From Durusdinium trenchii (lineage: Eukaryota; Sar; Dinophyceae; Suessiales; Symbiodiniaceae), in NCBI GenBank assembly GCA_963970005.1, contig CAXAMN010001148.1, forward strand, positions 62,001 through 126,000: 64,000 nt of DNA, given 5' to 3'. Numbering within the stretch: the first letter of the stretch is position 1; each line of letters opens with the position of its first letter. The notes under the pieces are model-generated. The model ran no database searches and was not told the DNA's origin. It saw only the letters and a program-made list of their open reading frames with translations. The translations under genes were made by a program, and so were the position numbers. Shown here piece by piece: positions 41,236-52,235 of this stretch.

Positions 41236-44200
41236 TCACGCACTTCGTCGTTTGACCCCTCTTGAAGGGTCGCACTTCTGAGATGCTTCTGATGTCATCA
41301 ACATCGCCTTGCGCTTCTTGTCATTGTCATCCTCCTCACCCTCAGCTGCATCAGCCCGGAAACTTCTGGCGTCAGCCTCCTTGATTGCACGCTCCACTGG
41401 CTCTTTGAGGAGTTGCAAGGCCTTCTCAAGTTCCTCTTGTGGGAAGCGTGCTCGCAAGGTGCCTTCAACATGACCGGTCTCAGAAGCTGTGTACTTGCCT
41501 TCCGTTTTCACGTCCAGCCAAAACCTGAACTTGAGCTTCTTCTCAGCTCGAAGCACCGGGCACAGCCGTTGACAGAGCTGGGCTCGCAAGGACTTCACTG
41601 ATGCACCTCCCCTGCCCAAGAAGGCTTGGATCACTTCCTTGCGAAGCAGGCTGCCAAGCTGGGCAGTTGCGCTGTTCATCACAGGAAGCTTTTGAACACA
41701 CTGCTTTGATGGAACTTCAGGAGGCTCAAGTGACATCTCCACCGGCTCTGCTGGAAACTGCTCCTTGTGCCCAGGTTCCAGGAAGAGCTCGGCCACCTCA
41801 CTCTGGTCATAGACCACCCGGAGCTTCTCCAGCAGCGGCTTACGAAGCGCAGCGCACAACACGGCCACCGGATCCCGCTTCTCCTGCCACGGCAGTGAGG
41901 CAAAACCCGATGTCCGCGGGGTCAATGAGTCAAACACCTGTCACCAGTTCGCTTGTAGGATGGAGGCCATCGCTAGAAACAAAGAAACCTAGAAAAGGAA
42001 GAATGGTGGTCTACGATAGTTTGCTATTTGGGTTTTTTTTAGGCCTCTCTCTTCACCCACTCTCTTCTCCTTGGGTTTCGCATCCGCCGCCGCAGCTTTG
42101 AGCTCCGTGTCCGGGTCCATGAGGTCTCGGAGCATCTGCGGTGAGAAGCCCGACATGAGGACGACGCCCGCATCGTTGGCCAAGGCAGGAGCTCCTGGGC
42201 CGCCGGGCAAGGCTCTGGCGGCCAAGTTCCAGAACACCAGCTCTGGCAACCTGGCGACTCGAGCCAAAGAGCGAAAAGACCAAGGAACTATGCATATGAA
42301 TATTCTCAAAATATTCAAAATACCATCCAATCATTCAAAAAAAACAATCTGTTCTTGGCCTGATTGAGATAAAAATAACCAAGTTCCATGCTAAGCCTAA
42401 GCAACTCCAAGCCCAACTTCTGGTACTCCTTCTGTGCCCTCCGTAGCGTTGTCTCGCCCTCATCGCCACCTTGGGCCTGGGCAAAGTGCATGTCGGAGAA
42501 AACGAAGACTTGCTCAGGAGCAGCAGCTTGCGCAGCTCGAGACTTCAAGAGATCGAAGACTTTGTGAAAGTTGGTGGACATGCCCCAGTCCAAACTTTTC
42601 ATAAACTGGTAGAGCTCCAGCAGGTCATGGGTCTCGGGAAGTTTCACTAATTGAGGTGACTCATGGAAAGTAATCACATGCCGGGCAAATGGGCCATCAG
42701 CAACTTCCGCCAAGAGGAGCGACAACGAAATGGCCACATCCATACACGACACGTTTGGGGCTGCGGGTGTGCGCATCGACCCCGACACATCGCAAACCGC
42801 AATGCAATGGGACAAAGCGCCTGCGGCGCGGAGCTGTGCCACAAGAGATTGCCATTGGGCCTGCGCCAGGACGCGTTCAAAGCCAGAGCTGGCCACTGCG
42901 CGCATCAGCAACTGATGGGGTTGTAAAGCTCCCACATTCACTTTGCCTTTCTGCTGGGCTAAGTTTTCCACAAATTCTTGGAAGCGAAGTGGATCGTGCT
43001 TCTCGAAGACCTTGGCGTTTATGCTGAGGCAAGAGCCGTGGACCTTCTGATATTGGATTTCTTCCCAGCGCTGCTGGCCTTGGCTTGCTACTTTCTATTG
43101 TTCTTGGAGGGGCCTAGAAAAATCTACTAGTCATTGGAATAGATCACCCCAGGCAAAGGTCTTACAAGCAAATTTCTCGGAACCCACCCACTAAATTTGG
43201 GTGAAACGCACACCGCACACAACAAATAAATGTATCAGCTGGAGCCATCCAAGTGACACATGAGGCGTTCAGTGCACTTCATGTACTCCTTCAGCTGGCT
43301 GAGTGACTTCCGCAGTCGGTCTCGCGCGCGGAAGGCGTACTGCCGCTCCGTGAGCTTTGCGAAGTCCGGGAAGTCATGAACTGGGAAAAGCCACCGGGCA
43401 ATAGATTCCGAGATCAGCGTCCTGAAACCAACGAAAGCAAAATCAAAAGACAAGTCCACAGTCCACACCATTTCAGTTTCTTTTTCTCCCAAATTGGATT
43501 CAACATGATTCAATTGGCCAAATCATTCACCAAACGACGAATCACCGGCTTCAAACGAAGCAACCTTTGACACTTGTCCTGCGATCAAAGGAGTGGTAAA
43601 GCAAAGGGCACCACTTCGCACATAGACTGATGCGTTGTCCCTTCTGCATCCGACCTTGTCCGGAACATGCTCGGCCACCCCGGAAACCCTACTGTGCCCC
43701 CTTGTCAACTGCCGGGATAGGTTCGCCAAGAGTGACAAACAGCGCAGCATGAAAACAGAAAGCCAATGACACAACTAGGAACAAGAAGCTACGTTCGTAA
43801 CAAGAGCATAACCTATTAGTAACAAGAAGCTACGAACCTAGCTCCTGGCATTAAGTGCTTCTAGCAAGCTAATAGAGTGCTCGGGTCGCTCGTTTCGAGT
43901 CACGGGAGAAGTGCTGGTGTGGCTCCAAGAGTCGAAGCGAAGGAGCTTTCCAATCGGCCCTGCCGCCCTGCCTCTTGTTACTAGGAACAGGTGCATCGCT
44001 ACGTTCGTAACAAGTGCCTTACTATTAGTAACAATGTTCGCTATTAGAAATAGTAATTAAAATCGAAATACGTTTGATTAGAATTCATTCCGGACTCTTT
44101 TAGCCTACTAGCTTCTTTGTTCCTAGTAAGGCACTTGTTACGAACGTAGCGATGCACTTGTTCCTAGTAGCGAACATGGTTTCTATGTTAAGGAAAGACG

Positions 44201-46015
44201 TTTGCTCCTAGCTACTGAGACGCTACTGAGACGCTACATGCGGGAAGTGGAAGCTCAGTAAGCTCAAGGAAGCCAACTTCCGGGCCGCGGGCGGGGAGGA
44301 ATCTTCCTTGAAGAACCGTGACTTTCAAAGCGAAAGGAGCGAAGGACGAAGGAAGTCGGTTTGGGAAGAGGCCGAAGTCGCTTCACTTCTATTTGCATCA
44401 CCGGTTTGGAGCCCATCGCTTCCTATTTGCACGATGCAAAAGCGAAACGAACACCCTCGTCCGTCCCCCCCCGATTCCGATGTCCGAGTCACGGAGATCT
44501 TCTCTCAATTGCTCCGCGAAGAGCTGTCCGGTTCGTTCGAAGAGCACGCGATACAAGGGATCCTGGTCATAGCGCTTCAATGCCTCTGCCGCCAACTCGA
44601 GACGTGATCCGGGACACCAAGGGCCCTGATCTGAGCCATCCACCTGAAGAAGACGAAATGATGTTCAATCACCGTTCCTTTCTCTTTTTCCTTTCTTCCG
44701 TTTCTTCTTCAATTTCTTTCTGTCTCCAATTCGGCAAGGACAAGACAACACTCACACTCATTGGATAATTCTCTGGCTCTGCGCAGGGCCAAGCAAAGAT
44801 GTCTTTCCACAACCCCTCACTATCAACAAGCCTTCAATTTCCTACTTCAGTACTCCTGAGTTACTATTTCGCAGGGAAAAGGAGCTCGTTGGGAAAAAAA
44901 GGGAGCAAGCCAAAAAGGACCAGCCTCGGCATCTCCACAGGTGAATTTCTTCTTTTCGTCCTCGTTGGAGTCCTTGTGGCGCATGTAGTGGCCATAGAGC
45001 GCCACGTCACGTTCCAGGCTGCGACGAGGCCCTTCGCAGAGTCGGGCCAAGAGCTCCAACAAGGCCTCCAAAGCCGGGCGAAGCAATGCCAATCTTCTCG
45101 ACGATAAGAAACGAGAACATCTTCGTGTTCTTCCTTTTTTGGCCCGCTCCTACTCAATCAAGTAAGGGAGAAGTTCGCTCCGGTCCTACTTGTTCGCTAC
45201 TACATATGGACGCAGGACAGCGCTTGCACTCATTTGGTTCCTAGATTTTTAGGGAAACTGAACGAGGCGTGAAAGCAAGAGAGTCTTCTTTAAGAACTCC
45301 AACAAGCCAACCTTGGAAGACTCTTCCTCTCACGGGGCGCCTTCCAATAGTTGCACTCAGGGATGTGATGCAGGTTGGCCAAAAGAGTTGCCGGATCCTT
45401 CTGCCAAAGCCATAGCATAGCATCATAGAAGGCATACCTGTCCTGTTTCCCTTCCCTGCTAGCTCCAAGAAAATAAATCTGCTTGAGACACACCTCTGGA
45501 TTCTCATCCCAGGCTTTCGCAAGCAAATTCTCTAGTTGAATGCTTTTGCTTGGTTTCTCCTGTGGCACTGAGTGGAAGAAGAGATCCACGTTGGCAGAGC
45601 CGCTGTCAACGAACATCTTGCCACCCACCTCGGTGTTCATCAAGGGCCGTTCCGCCTGAACAAAGGACAGGATCTCTTGTGCCAAGTCTCTGCGACCCAG
45701 CAGCTTTCGATCACTCAGCATTCGGCCACCCAGCTTCCGATCCAAACACCTCAATTTCATGCGCAAGGCTTCCTCCATGGCCAGGCCTTCCGGCACAGGA
45801 CTTGACTGGGCCGCCTCCGCGGCCGCCTCGGCCGTGATGCGGCGACTGCGTGGCAAAGCCCTCAGCTCGCTGGGACCACAAAGACCCAAAGAGTTGCTGT
45901 CCGAAGTCGTTTCCTCTTCCGTGGTCACTGGACATCGCATCTTGGGGTCCAGGTCCCGGTGGCTGGGAGGAGCTCTCTTCCGGCAAACTTTGGGCGCCAT
46001 GGCTGAAATGGTCAA
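41236..46015 (-). CDS. DUF2828 / vWA-like protein, at least seven exons
   Basis: Exon-like segments line up with the plant DUF2828 family. The 46015-45340 segment gives the N-terminus FVDSGSANVDLFFHSVPQEK, then AFYDAMLWLWQKDPATLLAN. Then come ALLELLARLCEGPRRSLE (near 45080), LELAAEALKRYDQDPLYRVL (near 44600) and LISESIARWLFPVHDFPDFA with FRARDRLRKSL (43423-43260). The 43100-42385 exon carries the vWA metal site CIAVCDVSGSM, then ITFHESPQL, WGMSTNFHKVFDLL and FVFSDMHFAQA. LPELVFWNLAAR and LMSGFSPQMLRDL follow (42255-42050). The last exon (41942-41236) starts DPVAVLCAALRKPLLEKLRV and adds about 150 residues absent from the usual family length, with GRGGASVKSLRAQL (a KH-like GxxG) and a KKRKA/KRRSA basic end. 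The family fold resembles TROVE/vWA RNA-binding proteins; its function is not established. Motif-word clusters lie in its introns. Confidence 0.82.
41953..41992. repeat. Motif word inside the last DUF2828 intron
   Basis: TAGGATGGAGGCCATCGCTA followed by GAAACAAAGAAACCTAG lies between the exon ending near 42050 and the exon starting at 41942. This is one of the clearest intronic placements of the family. Confidence 0.85.
43771..44226. repeat. Extended motif cluster inside a DUF2828 intron
   Basis: Contains at least eight words: AACTAGGAACAAGAAGCTAC, GTTCGTAACAAGAGCATAAC, AGTAACAAGAAGCTACGAAC, TTGTTACTAGGAACAGGTGC and, in reverse, TTCCTAGTAAGGCACTTGTT and GTTACGAACGTAGCGATGCA. Both orientations occur within 450 bp, so large stems could form. 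Confidence 0.88.
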
Positions 46016-46470
46016 GGGAAAATGGTGAGCAAAAAGGGGGGCTGCAGGCCGTTTCGAACGTCGTCAACCTGACGAATGATTCAAGAAAAGGAGAAGTGAT
46101 GCAAAAATGAGCACCTCTGGAAAGCTTGGAAAATGTGGAACAACACTTTTGAAGCTACCCTCATGGTAGGCTCAAGGCTTCCTAGGGCTTTCCTAGGGCT
46201 TCCTGCATGGCGTCCATGCTTCGACCGGGATGAGTGTGGCGCAACCTGCACCGGGCGCAGCTGCGGAAGTCAAAAGCGAAGCAAACGAACACATCGTGCT
46301 GATCCTCGAGTGACAACCACAAGCTGCCAAAACATGTCAGTGCTTCACACGCTAAAACCATCCACGGAAGCAACCAAAAGCATTTAAAAACATTTGGTAG
46401 GTGGAAGTCACCGGCCAGCACCTACTAGGTAAAATCTACAATACATGAATGCTTTCAAATACATCTAGAA

Positions 46471-46560
46471 GCAAGAACGCTACTAGTAGCTCCTGGCATT
46501 ACTACTAGGAACAAGAAGCTAGTCACAAAGGGCATCGCCACTAGTAACAAGGGTGTTACG
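46471..46560. repeat. Dispersed motif cluster
   Basis: ACGCTACTAGTAGCTCCTGG, CATTACTACTAGGAACAAGA, AGCTAGTCACAAAGGGCATC, GCCACTAGTAACAAGGG. It abuts the coding-like exon at 46745-46560. Confidence 0.85.
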
Positions 46561-47310
46561 CCTGTAAATACGTTGAGTCTGATCGATCCTTTGGGAGTGA
46601 ACGCTTGTTTGGCCACACTCAGGACACCATAAAACACCATAGGGAAGCATAGGGAACAGGGGGACTTGCACAAACTTGAGTTTGAGCCACTTCTGTTCAA
46701 CATCCATGCAACATGTGGAACAAGTCTGGGAAACATCAACTTGTTTCAAGCTTAACTAGCAACAAGGGCATTACTACTAGTAGGTTGGAGGCCATTACGA
46801 CTAGTAGCTAGAAGCTATTAGGTTGGAGGCCATCGCTACTAGTAGCTTCAAGCTTAACTTCCCTGTTCAACGCGCCTTTGCTCAGTGCTTCGGCCGTCGG
46901 CCAACACCAGGGAGCTCTCAGGGTTCGACAACTGCAAAGGTGAGCTTCAGTCGGTGGTTTTGGGTGAAACTGTGAAACCCCCAGTTCCCATCTGATTGCA
47001 CCAGAAAACAGTTGTTGAAAACTAATAGAACATGATTTCGCCACTTCACCAAACATACCCTTCAAGCCTTTTTGATAGCCAACACCGGTGCGATTTTCTG
47101 CCGAACCAAATCGGAGATGGTCGAGTTCCACGAACCAAGTTGATCCGAAATTAGAAACCATCGTTACGTAGTTGTACCCCAAAAATTGTCAATTGTTTTC
47201 ATGAGGACGTTTTCATACATGTTCTCCATGCGTTCAGATTTGCCAACCTCCTTGGACTTGATGAGACCGAAGATGCCTGGAGCTTTAAGCAAGCAACACT
47301 GAGGCTTCTC
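46557..47310 (-). CDS. Unassigned minus-strand gene, three coding-like exons
   Basis: Reading leftward, the first exon (about 47300-47190) is CCLLKAPGIFGLIKSKEVGK, then SERMENMYENVLMKTIDNFW. A second (47182-46930) reads TMVSNFGSTWFVELDHLRFG, then SAENRTGVGYQKGLKGMFGE. A third (about 46745-46560) is VDVSQTCSTCCMDVEQKWLK to VLWCPECGQTSVHSQRI, with paired CxxC motifs that may bind zinc. The intron between the second and third holds motif words (46757-46856). No family recognised. Confidence 0.42.
46757..46856. repeat. GGTTGGAGGCCAT motif cluster
   Basis: CAACAAGGGCATTACTACTA, GTAGGTTGGAGGCCATTACG, ACTAGTAGCTAGAAGCTATT, AGGTTGGAGGCCATCGCTAC, TAGTAGCTTCAAGC: five joined words, between two coding-like exons. 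Confidence 0.88.
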
Positions 47311-47695
47311 GGATATTTTCTAACCAACTTCCATGATCCTTTTTGTCCGTCGAAGCCACGATGAGCTTTCAAACATAGAATATAGACTCGGGACCAAGTG
47401 GCACACCATTGGACTGAACCATTCTCTGGTGTCATTATGATGTTATTGCGTTGTTTCAATCATAAGGTGATGATATTACATTGTTTGGGTCTGTCCTAGT
47501 ACCAGTAACCATAAATGATGATGGTTAGTAAAGGCCTTGTTCAACATAGTGATAACTGTTTACTGACTGTTACAAGTATATAGTAGGACAAACCCAATAA
47601 GTTGCCATTATTTATCTGGTTGGTGCTGTGCCAAGCCACTTATTCGAGGGGCGAAGCAGTCACTGTTTTCACGCTGGTGCCCACATTGATATTAG

Positions 47696-48518
47696 TTAAA
47701 TGTTCAAGAGATGTCTTTCCAAAGGCTCTGCCTTCACCTTCCTCCATGCTGCCATTGCCCACGTAGCCACCAATGAAATGCCCAGCACTAGGACCACTAG
47801 GAAATACCATCCTTCACTGTCCGACGTCGCTGTCGCCAGGGTCGTCGTTGCCAAAGGTGCATGGGAACTCACTGAGTTGAAGAAATCGAGTTCATGCATC
47901 ATGGCAGCTCTGAAGGTTTTCATGGACTGCTGAACAGGGTAGGATGTAATGTCAATTTGATGCACAATCGGAGATTTGCCGCCCAACCCTGCGATCCAAG
48001 TCTTGTAAGCATTCTTGCTTAGCCCCTTGCAGCTGCTCATCTTCCAGCCCAGCCATTCCCACAGAACAGTGCAGGGAGCAAAAGCAATCACTGACTGTTC
48101 CAAAGGTTCGTTCCGAGCAACGTCTCCCAAAAAATCCACATAAGCCTGGCAGGAATTGCTGCAAGTCACGTTTTGCAGGTGCCAACCACTGCCTTCCTCA
48201 GCCAAGTAAGGGACATACTGTGCAGCTGACGAAAGTAGATGGTCAAATTGCCATTGGTCCCTTGTTCTTTGAGGGACCTGTCTTGGAGGCCATGCAGCAA
48301 GTTGATGACCCCTGGCATGAAACAACCTATGTCTTGCACCATGTACTGGCTGAACTCCAGGACATCCAGTCCCCACTGCACGCCTCTGAAATGAAAGGGG
48401 ATAACCAAATCTTCCTGTGAATGTCTGAAGCGCCATCCCATAGCACTTCTCCAGTCAGCACTTTTGCACATGTCGAACTAGGCAAAAGAAAAGACAGCAA
48501 CAAAAGCAGACCCTTCAT
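47696..48518 (-). pseudogene. TenA/THI-4-like protein with signal peptide and C-terminal membrane helix, frames disrupted
   Basis: The start at 48518 gives a signal peptide (MKGLLLLLSFLLPSSTCA), then VLWDGASDIHRKIWLSPFIS, matching the TenA N-terminus. The frame then shifts to VQWGLDVLEFSQYMVQDIGC (the TenA QD motif), and again to SNSCQAYVDFLGDVARN, VIAFAPCTVLWEWLGWKMSS, then NAYKTWIAGLGG and FRAAMMHELDFFNSV, the PC-x-W and YxxWI motifs and final helix. After a linker, WYFLVVLVLGISLVATWAMA is a membrane helix ending with a short basic tail at 47696. TenA proteins hydrolyse aminopyrimidines in thiamin salvage. Secretion plus anchoring is unusual for them. Two frame changes (near 48375 and 48230) could be mutations, sequence errors or unrecognised splicing. 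Confidence 0.6.
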
Positions 48519-48879
48519 GGCGGTGTCAAATTGGTGTCTTGAGCCGGCTACGAATGCACCAACCCATCTGAAAAATAGGAGACAATTGACATCAGTCAGC
48601 TTCAAAACCACCGGTCAGCTTCATGATGAAGCACTAAAATTATGGACGATCAAGTTCGGGAGCTGGTGGGAGCAGGTAGATCTGCTGGGAGCTGCTGGGA
48701 CCTGGTGGGAGCTGAGGGCACCTCTTTGAGTTGATCCGCCTCCACACTCCCGGCCTGGAATCTGGATCTTGTCGATGTACACACGTACCGTCACGTACCT
48801 ATCGGTGCCGGCAACGGCCTGGGGGTTGTGGGTGATCACGTTCCATCAGTTTCTTCTCTTCAGAACAAGTCGGGGTCCC

Positions 48880-48964
48880 GCTACTATAGTAGCAAGGACG
48901 CTGCTGGGGGCTCCTGGCCTTACTAACAAGAAGCTACCACAGTAGGAGCAAAGGGCATCGCTAC
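48880..48964. repeat. Dispersed motif cluster
   Basis: CTACTATAGTAGCAAGGACG, GGGGGCTCCTGGCCTTACTA, ACAAGAAGCTACCACAGTAG, GAGCAAAGGGCATCGCTACT in series. Confidence 0.85.
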
Positions 48965-49526
48965 TCGGCTTGGTTCGATCCCGGGATCCCCATCTTCCAC
49001 GTCACACCACACCCCCCTCACCATCGACGTCAAGGAAACAAGAGACCAACGGCACCACTGGGGCTGCACAGTTTTACTTCTGAAGAGACCTAGACGCTTT
49101 CTGCGTGCCCAAAGGAACAAACGGCAACAAAAAAACATATATATAGTAAACAGGATTGGGCAGACCCTGCAAGCATCACGGCTAGACCCCGCCTGTAGAT
49201 CAAAGAAGTGGCCACGACCCAAGCGGAACGAAACCAAAGTTCGACAAGAACCGGGTTGAAAAGCCGTGTTCCCAAAGGCAAAACCTTTAAGCAAAAGCAC
49301 GACTTCCCAACCAATCCATCCAAGTGGCGCCACAGCCGTGCCATACAGCCGGGGCCTAGGTCTCCCAAAAACGACGCAGTGGCCGGTGATTCGGTGACCG
49401 AGTTCACGGAGCTTCGTCCGTGGCGTCTTTTCATGCGACAAGTGAAACGCGGTGAAACGACGTGAGTTGTCCACGCGAAGCTATGCGAAACTAAGCTACA
49501 TGGAAGCTGCAGTGCGAATTATGTTA

Positions 49527-49801
49527 CTATACTTTAATGCGGCAGTGCGCCATGTGTTGCGCGGCGAACTGCTCCTCAAGTGACTTCAATGCCCGCAGAG
49601 CTTGGTCTCCGAGGTGGTTGCCATCGAAATTGAGCTCCACATGGTTCAAATTCACGAGCTTTCCGAGACTCTCGGCCACTGCGGTGGCTCCTTGGTTTCG
49701 GAGGTTGTTTCTGCGGAAATCGAGCTCCACATGGTTCAAATTCACGAGCTGTCCGAGACTCTCGGCCACTGCGGTGGCTCCTGGGTCTCCGAGGCGGTTG
49801 C
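49527..49801 (-). CDS. Leucine-rich-repeat protein, C-terminal part
   Basis: From the gap leftward the frame reads RLGDPGATAVAESLGQLVNL, NHVELDFRRNNLRNQGATAV, then AESLGKLVNLNHVELNFDGN and HLGDQALRALKSLEEQF, to a stop at 49527. These are two and a half 28-residue ribonuclease-inhibitor-type LRRs with nearly identical DNA. Such repeats form curved interaction surfaces. The N-terminal part is lost in, or beyond, the N run; the frame on the other side (50113-49930) may hold an upstream exon. Near-identity of the repeats probably caused the gap. Confidence 0.8.
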
Positions 49802-49811
49802 NNNNNNNNNN
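49802..49811. other. Assembly gap (10 N)
   Basis: Ten N characters inside the LRR gene. The number of missing repeats is unknown. Confidence 0.99.
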
Positions 49812-49929
49812 GGCAAATTTGATCTGACAGCTGCATCAGGGTTGCCGGCGAAAAAACATTCGGCGCGAACAACCAGCGATTGAAGCAATTGGTTTCTGCG
49901 TGCTGAAGCTAACAAAGTTTGAAATCTTC

Positions 49930-50113
49930 CCACCTTGCAAAACTTCATCAGGTTGGGCTGCCTACCAGGGCGCAGGCAAGAAAATGTGTCACTTGGCATG
50001 ACGGATTGCAAAGAACTGCTGAAAGGCAGATTCATGCCATCATTCAGGTTTCCCTTTGGTCCGAACTCTGTCACGAAGCCGAGCCTGCACAAAGCCGCCT
50101 CCAAGCCAAACAT
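49930..50113 (-). CDS. Candidate exon upstream of the LRR segment
   Basis: The frame MFGLEAALCRLGFVTEFGPK, then GNLNDGMNLPFSSSLQSVMP and SDTFSCLRPGRQPNLMKFCK, begins with Met at 50113 and is protein-like. It may be the N-terminal exon of the LRR gene or of another gene. No family recognised. Confidence 0.3.
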
Positions 50114-50548
50114 TCAGGCACAGAGTCACAAACCGCGAAAACTTTCTCATAGACATGCAGAAACAACTTATGCGCAAACAAAAAAAGTCAAAACGATGTT
50201 AACTATACCGGAAAACTTTGCAATTTCTGGAGCAACGTCCAGCAAGCAAGCCCTGCCATCATCATGAATCATAATGGTTAATGGACCAGGTGGGACTTCA
50301 GCGCGCACAAAACCACTTGAAGGCCAAAGGATTGCAGTAGGTTCTTGCTGGGGCTAATTGGTCATTGGGAGAGAGAAGAATTGGCCCGGAAGTTGCCATG
50401 AGAGGAACACGTTTGCAAAGATGTTAGTGAGGCTGGTTTCCTTTGAGGGCTTTCAGCCAAGGGCTACTCAAGATTTTGACGTCAAGAAGGCCAAAAGGGG
50501 ACACATGTGTTTCGAAGGAGGCTATGTGCACCAAGAGCCCAATTAAAT

Positions 50549-51050
50549 GTGGACTGGTGCTATGACTATGATTTTCATGATTGTCTTGATCACGGTGGCA
50601 GTTGGTTCAGTCTTATGAAGATTGACAGAGACGTGGAAGGAAAGCTTGTTTGGCTGAATGAGAGAACAAGAGAAGTTGAGAAGAGAGTGACAAAACTGGA
50701 GCACTGAGAAGACCAAAGAGAGGAGGATAAACGCAGTCTTGATCACCTTGAGAGCTACATGAGGAGGATTCGTTGTGGAAGAAGATCCCGAGGTTAGGAT
50801 CCAACGACACGCCGAGATGATCAATGAGGGACTGACCGCAGAAGGATGAGAGGAAGAAGCAATCAGAGCGACCTATGAAAACATGAAGAGCGACCCTGCG
50901 GGATCCTTCAAACACATCCCTAGTGAATGAGAAGAAAATGGAAGAAAACACATACAGTTGGCTTTGAAACATGAAGCTCAACGGTATGATGAGGAGTATG
51001 ACAGATTTTAATTTGCTGAGCATGTACAGGATGAGACACTCAAATGAGAA
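50549..51050 (+). pseudogene. Decayed copia-type 3' module: membrane helix plus coiled coil
   Basis: Plus strand. MWTGAMTMIFMIVLITVAVG is a membrane helix. One base out of frame follows MKIDRDVEGKLVWLNERTRE, VEKRVTKLEH, a TGA, then EDQREEDKRSLDHLESYMRR. After another frame change it reads VEEDPEVRIQRHAEMINEGL, EEEAIRATYENMKSDPAGSF and LALKHEAQRYDEEYDRF, broken by TGA near 50850 and 50930, then TAA and TGA. Helix-then-coiled-coil matches the architecture at 13870-13550. The breaks are mainly TGA, in contexts where Trp (TGG) would suit. No other part of an element is adjacent. Confidence 0.5.
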
Positions 51051-51306
51051 GTGTACCATTGAGCCCTTTTGTATCTCAAAAAGTTTGCAAGATACAAATT
51101 GCATCAAATTGCTACATTCAAAGGTGTGGCTGCTACAAACTCGATTTTGCTTCTCTAGGTCTGCAAGTGGGTTCCTGGGAAATCCGACGCGGTGTGAATG
51201 ATATGGATTTACTCTACAACACAACAGCCATCAACAGCCCAACTTCCCTTGCGGTAAAACCTGACCTCTTCGAAACACATTGTGTTTTCCACTCTCCCGC
51301 CTCATG

Positions 51307-51600
51307 TTAGGTGGCTGCCTTGGCAACACTTTGATGGTGACTCATGTTGGGACAAAAGGAGGTTTCAACATGTTTCAACTTCATTCCGGTTTTAAATACA
51401 GTCAAGTTGCGCAATGAAATATACCATTGCAAGCGGAATGCCTCAGCTCTAGCCACTGTCTTAGACACTAGTAGTGTCTTTCTGTAGCCAAACTTCCAGC
51501 AGTACTCAAGGCCGGAACTAGAAAGGCAACTTTTAGCCAACTGCTTCCCACTTGGCCAAGTTGCTCTGCTGGAGCAATTGGCTGTAGGTGGTGGGTTCTC
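51307..51600 (-). CDS. Candidate exon, unassigned
   Basis: The frame SSSGLEYCWKFGYRKTLLVS, KTVARAEAFRLQWYISLRNL, TVFKTGMKLKHVETSFCPNM to a stop at 51307 is basic and protein-like. On the same strand a frame at 51950-51715 (RKDMLMSLVKTSEPDSVFGA) and one at 52160-52070 (WARKCAFKTNGKHLLDKRTV) could be other exons of one gene; the motif words at 51958-51998 would then be intronic. Function unknown. Confidence 0.33.
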   Translation of the reverse strand, partial: ENPPPTANCSSRATWPSGKQLAKSCLSSSGLEYCWKFGYRKTLLVSKTVARAEAFRLQWYISLRNLTVFKTGMKLKHVETSFCPNMSHHQSVAKAAT

Positions 51601-51957
51601 CAAACTTTTTCAATAGCACAGGAGTATCAGATTCTTCAATCGTCCCAGGGTTTCATCATGTTTCATCCATTCCAGCTTGCACTGGTTTCAAGCTTGGTGC
51701 ATTCCAGTTCTTTTCTACAAATATCTCTCGGCCTCCACACCCGCCATCTCACCTTGTCTTGGGCCGTGCGACTCACTGATCAGTGTCGTTTTGCACGTCC
51801 CTTCACATGTCCGGCGCTTCCCTGTGGCCCCAAAGACGCTGTCGGGTTCGGAGGTTTTAACAAGAGACATCAGCATGTCTTTCCGAGGGCCTTTCTGAAC
51901 AAGTGCCCTCTTGGACTCCCAAAAGTGGAATCGCAGAAAAAAGGAACTTTTGTTTGC

Positions 51958-51998
51958 TCTTAGGTTGGAGGCCATCGCTAGGTTGGAGGCTATTACAA
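51958..51998. repeat. GGTTGGAGGCCAT motif pair
   Basis: Two units, TAGGTTGGAGGCCATCGC and TAGGTTGGAGGCTATTAC, in tandem between two coding-like minus-strand segments. Confidence 0.85.
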
Positions 51999-52235
51999 AT
52001 ATAGGTCTTTGACTGATGTCCTCTATAGACGGTTCTTTTGTCTAAAAGATGTTTGCCATTCGTTTTGAACGCACACTTGCGCGCCCAGGCATCGAAGGCA
52101 TGCGGCGCCCCACTTGCGCGTGTCGCGTGGGGCGCAAATGGGTCCGATTTCAGAACGAGCACTGCTCTGCAATTTTAGTTTTGCTTTTATGACTTTGGAT
52201 TTTAGTTGTTTTTTGTTTTGATTTTTGATCCGATT

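Noticed and set aside
48975-49005. tRNA-like GGTTCGATCCCGGGATCC
   Set aside because: The apparent T-arm is just a CCCGGG-centred palindrome; no cloverleaf forms.
48923-49474. Minus-strand 183-residue frame with CRVCPILFTIYM, considered as a LINE reverse transcriptase fragment
   Set aside because: Only one short motif resembles RT. The expected preceding and following RT motifs are missing, and the other frames do not help.
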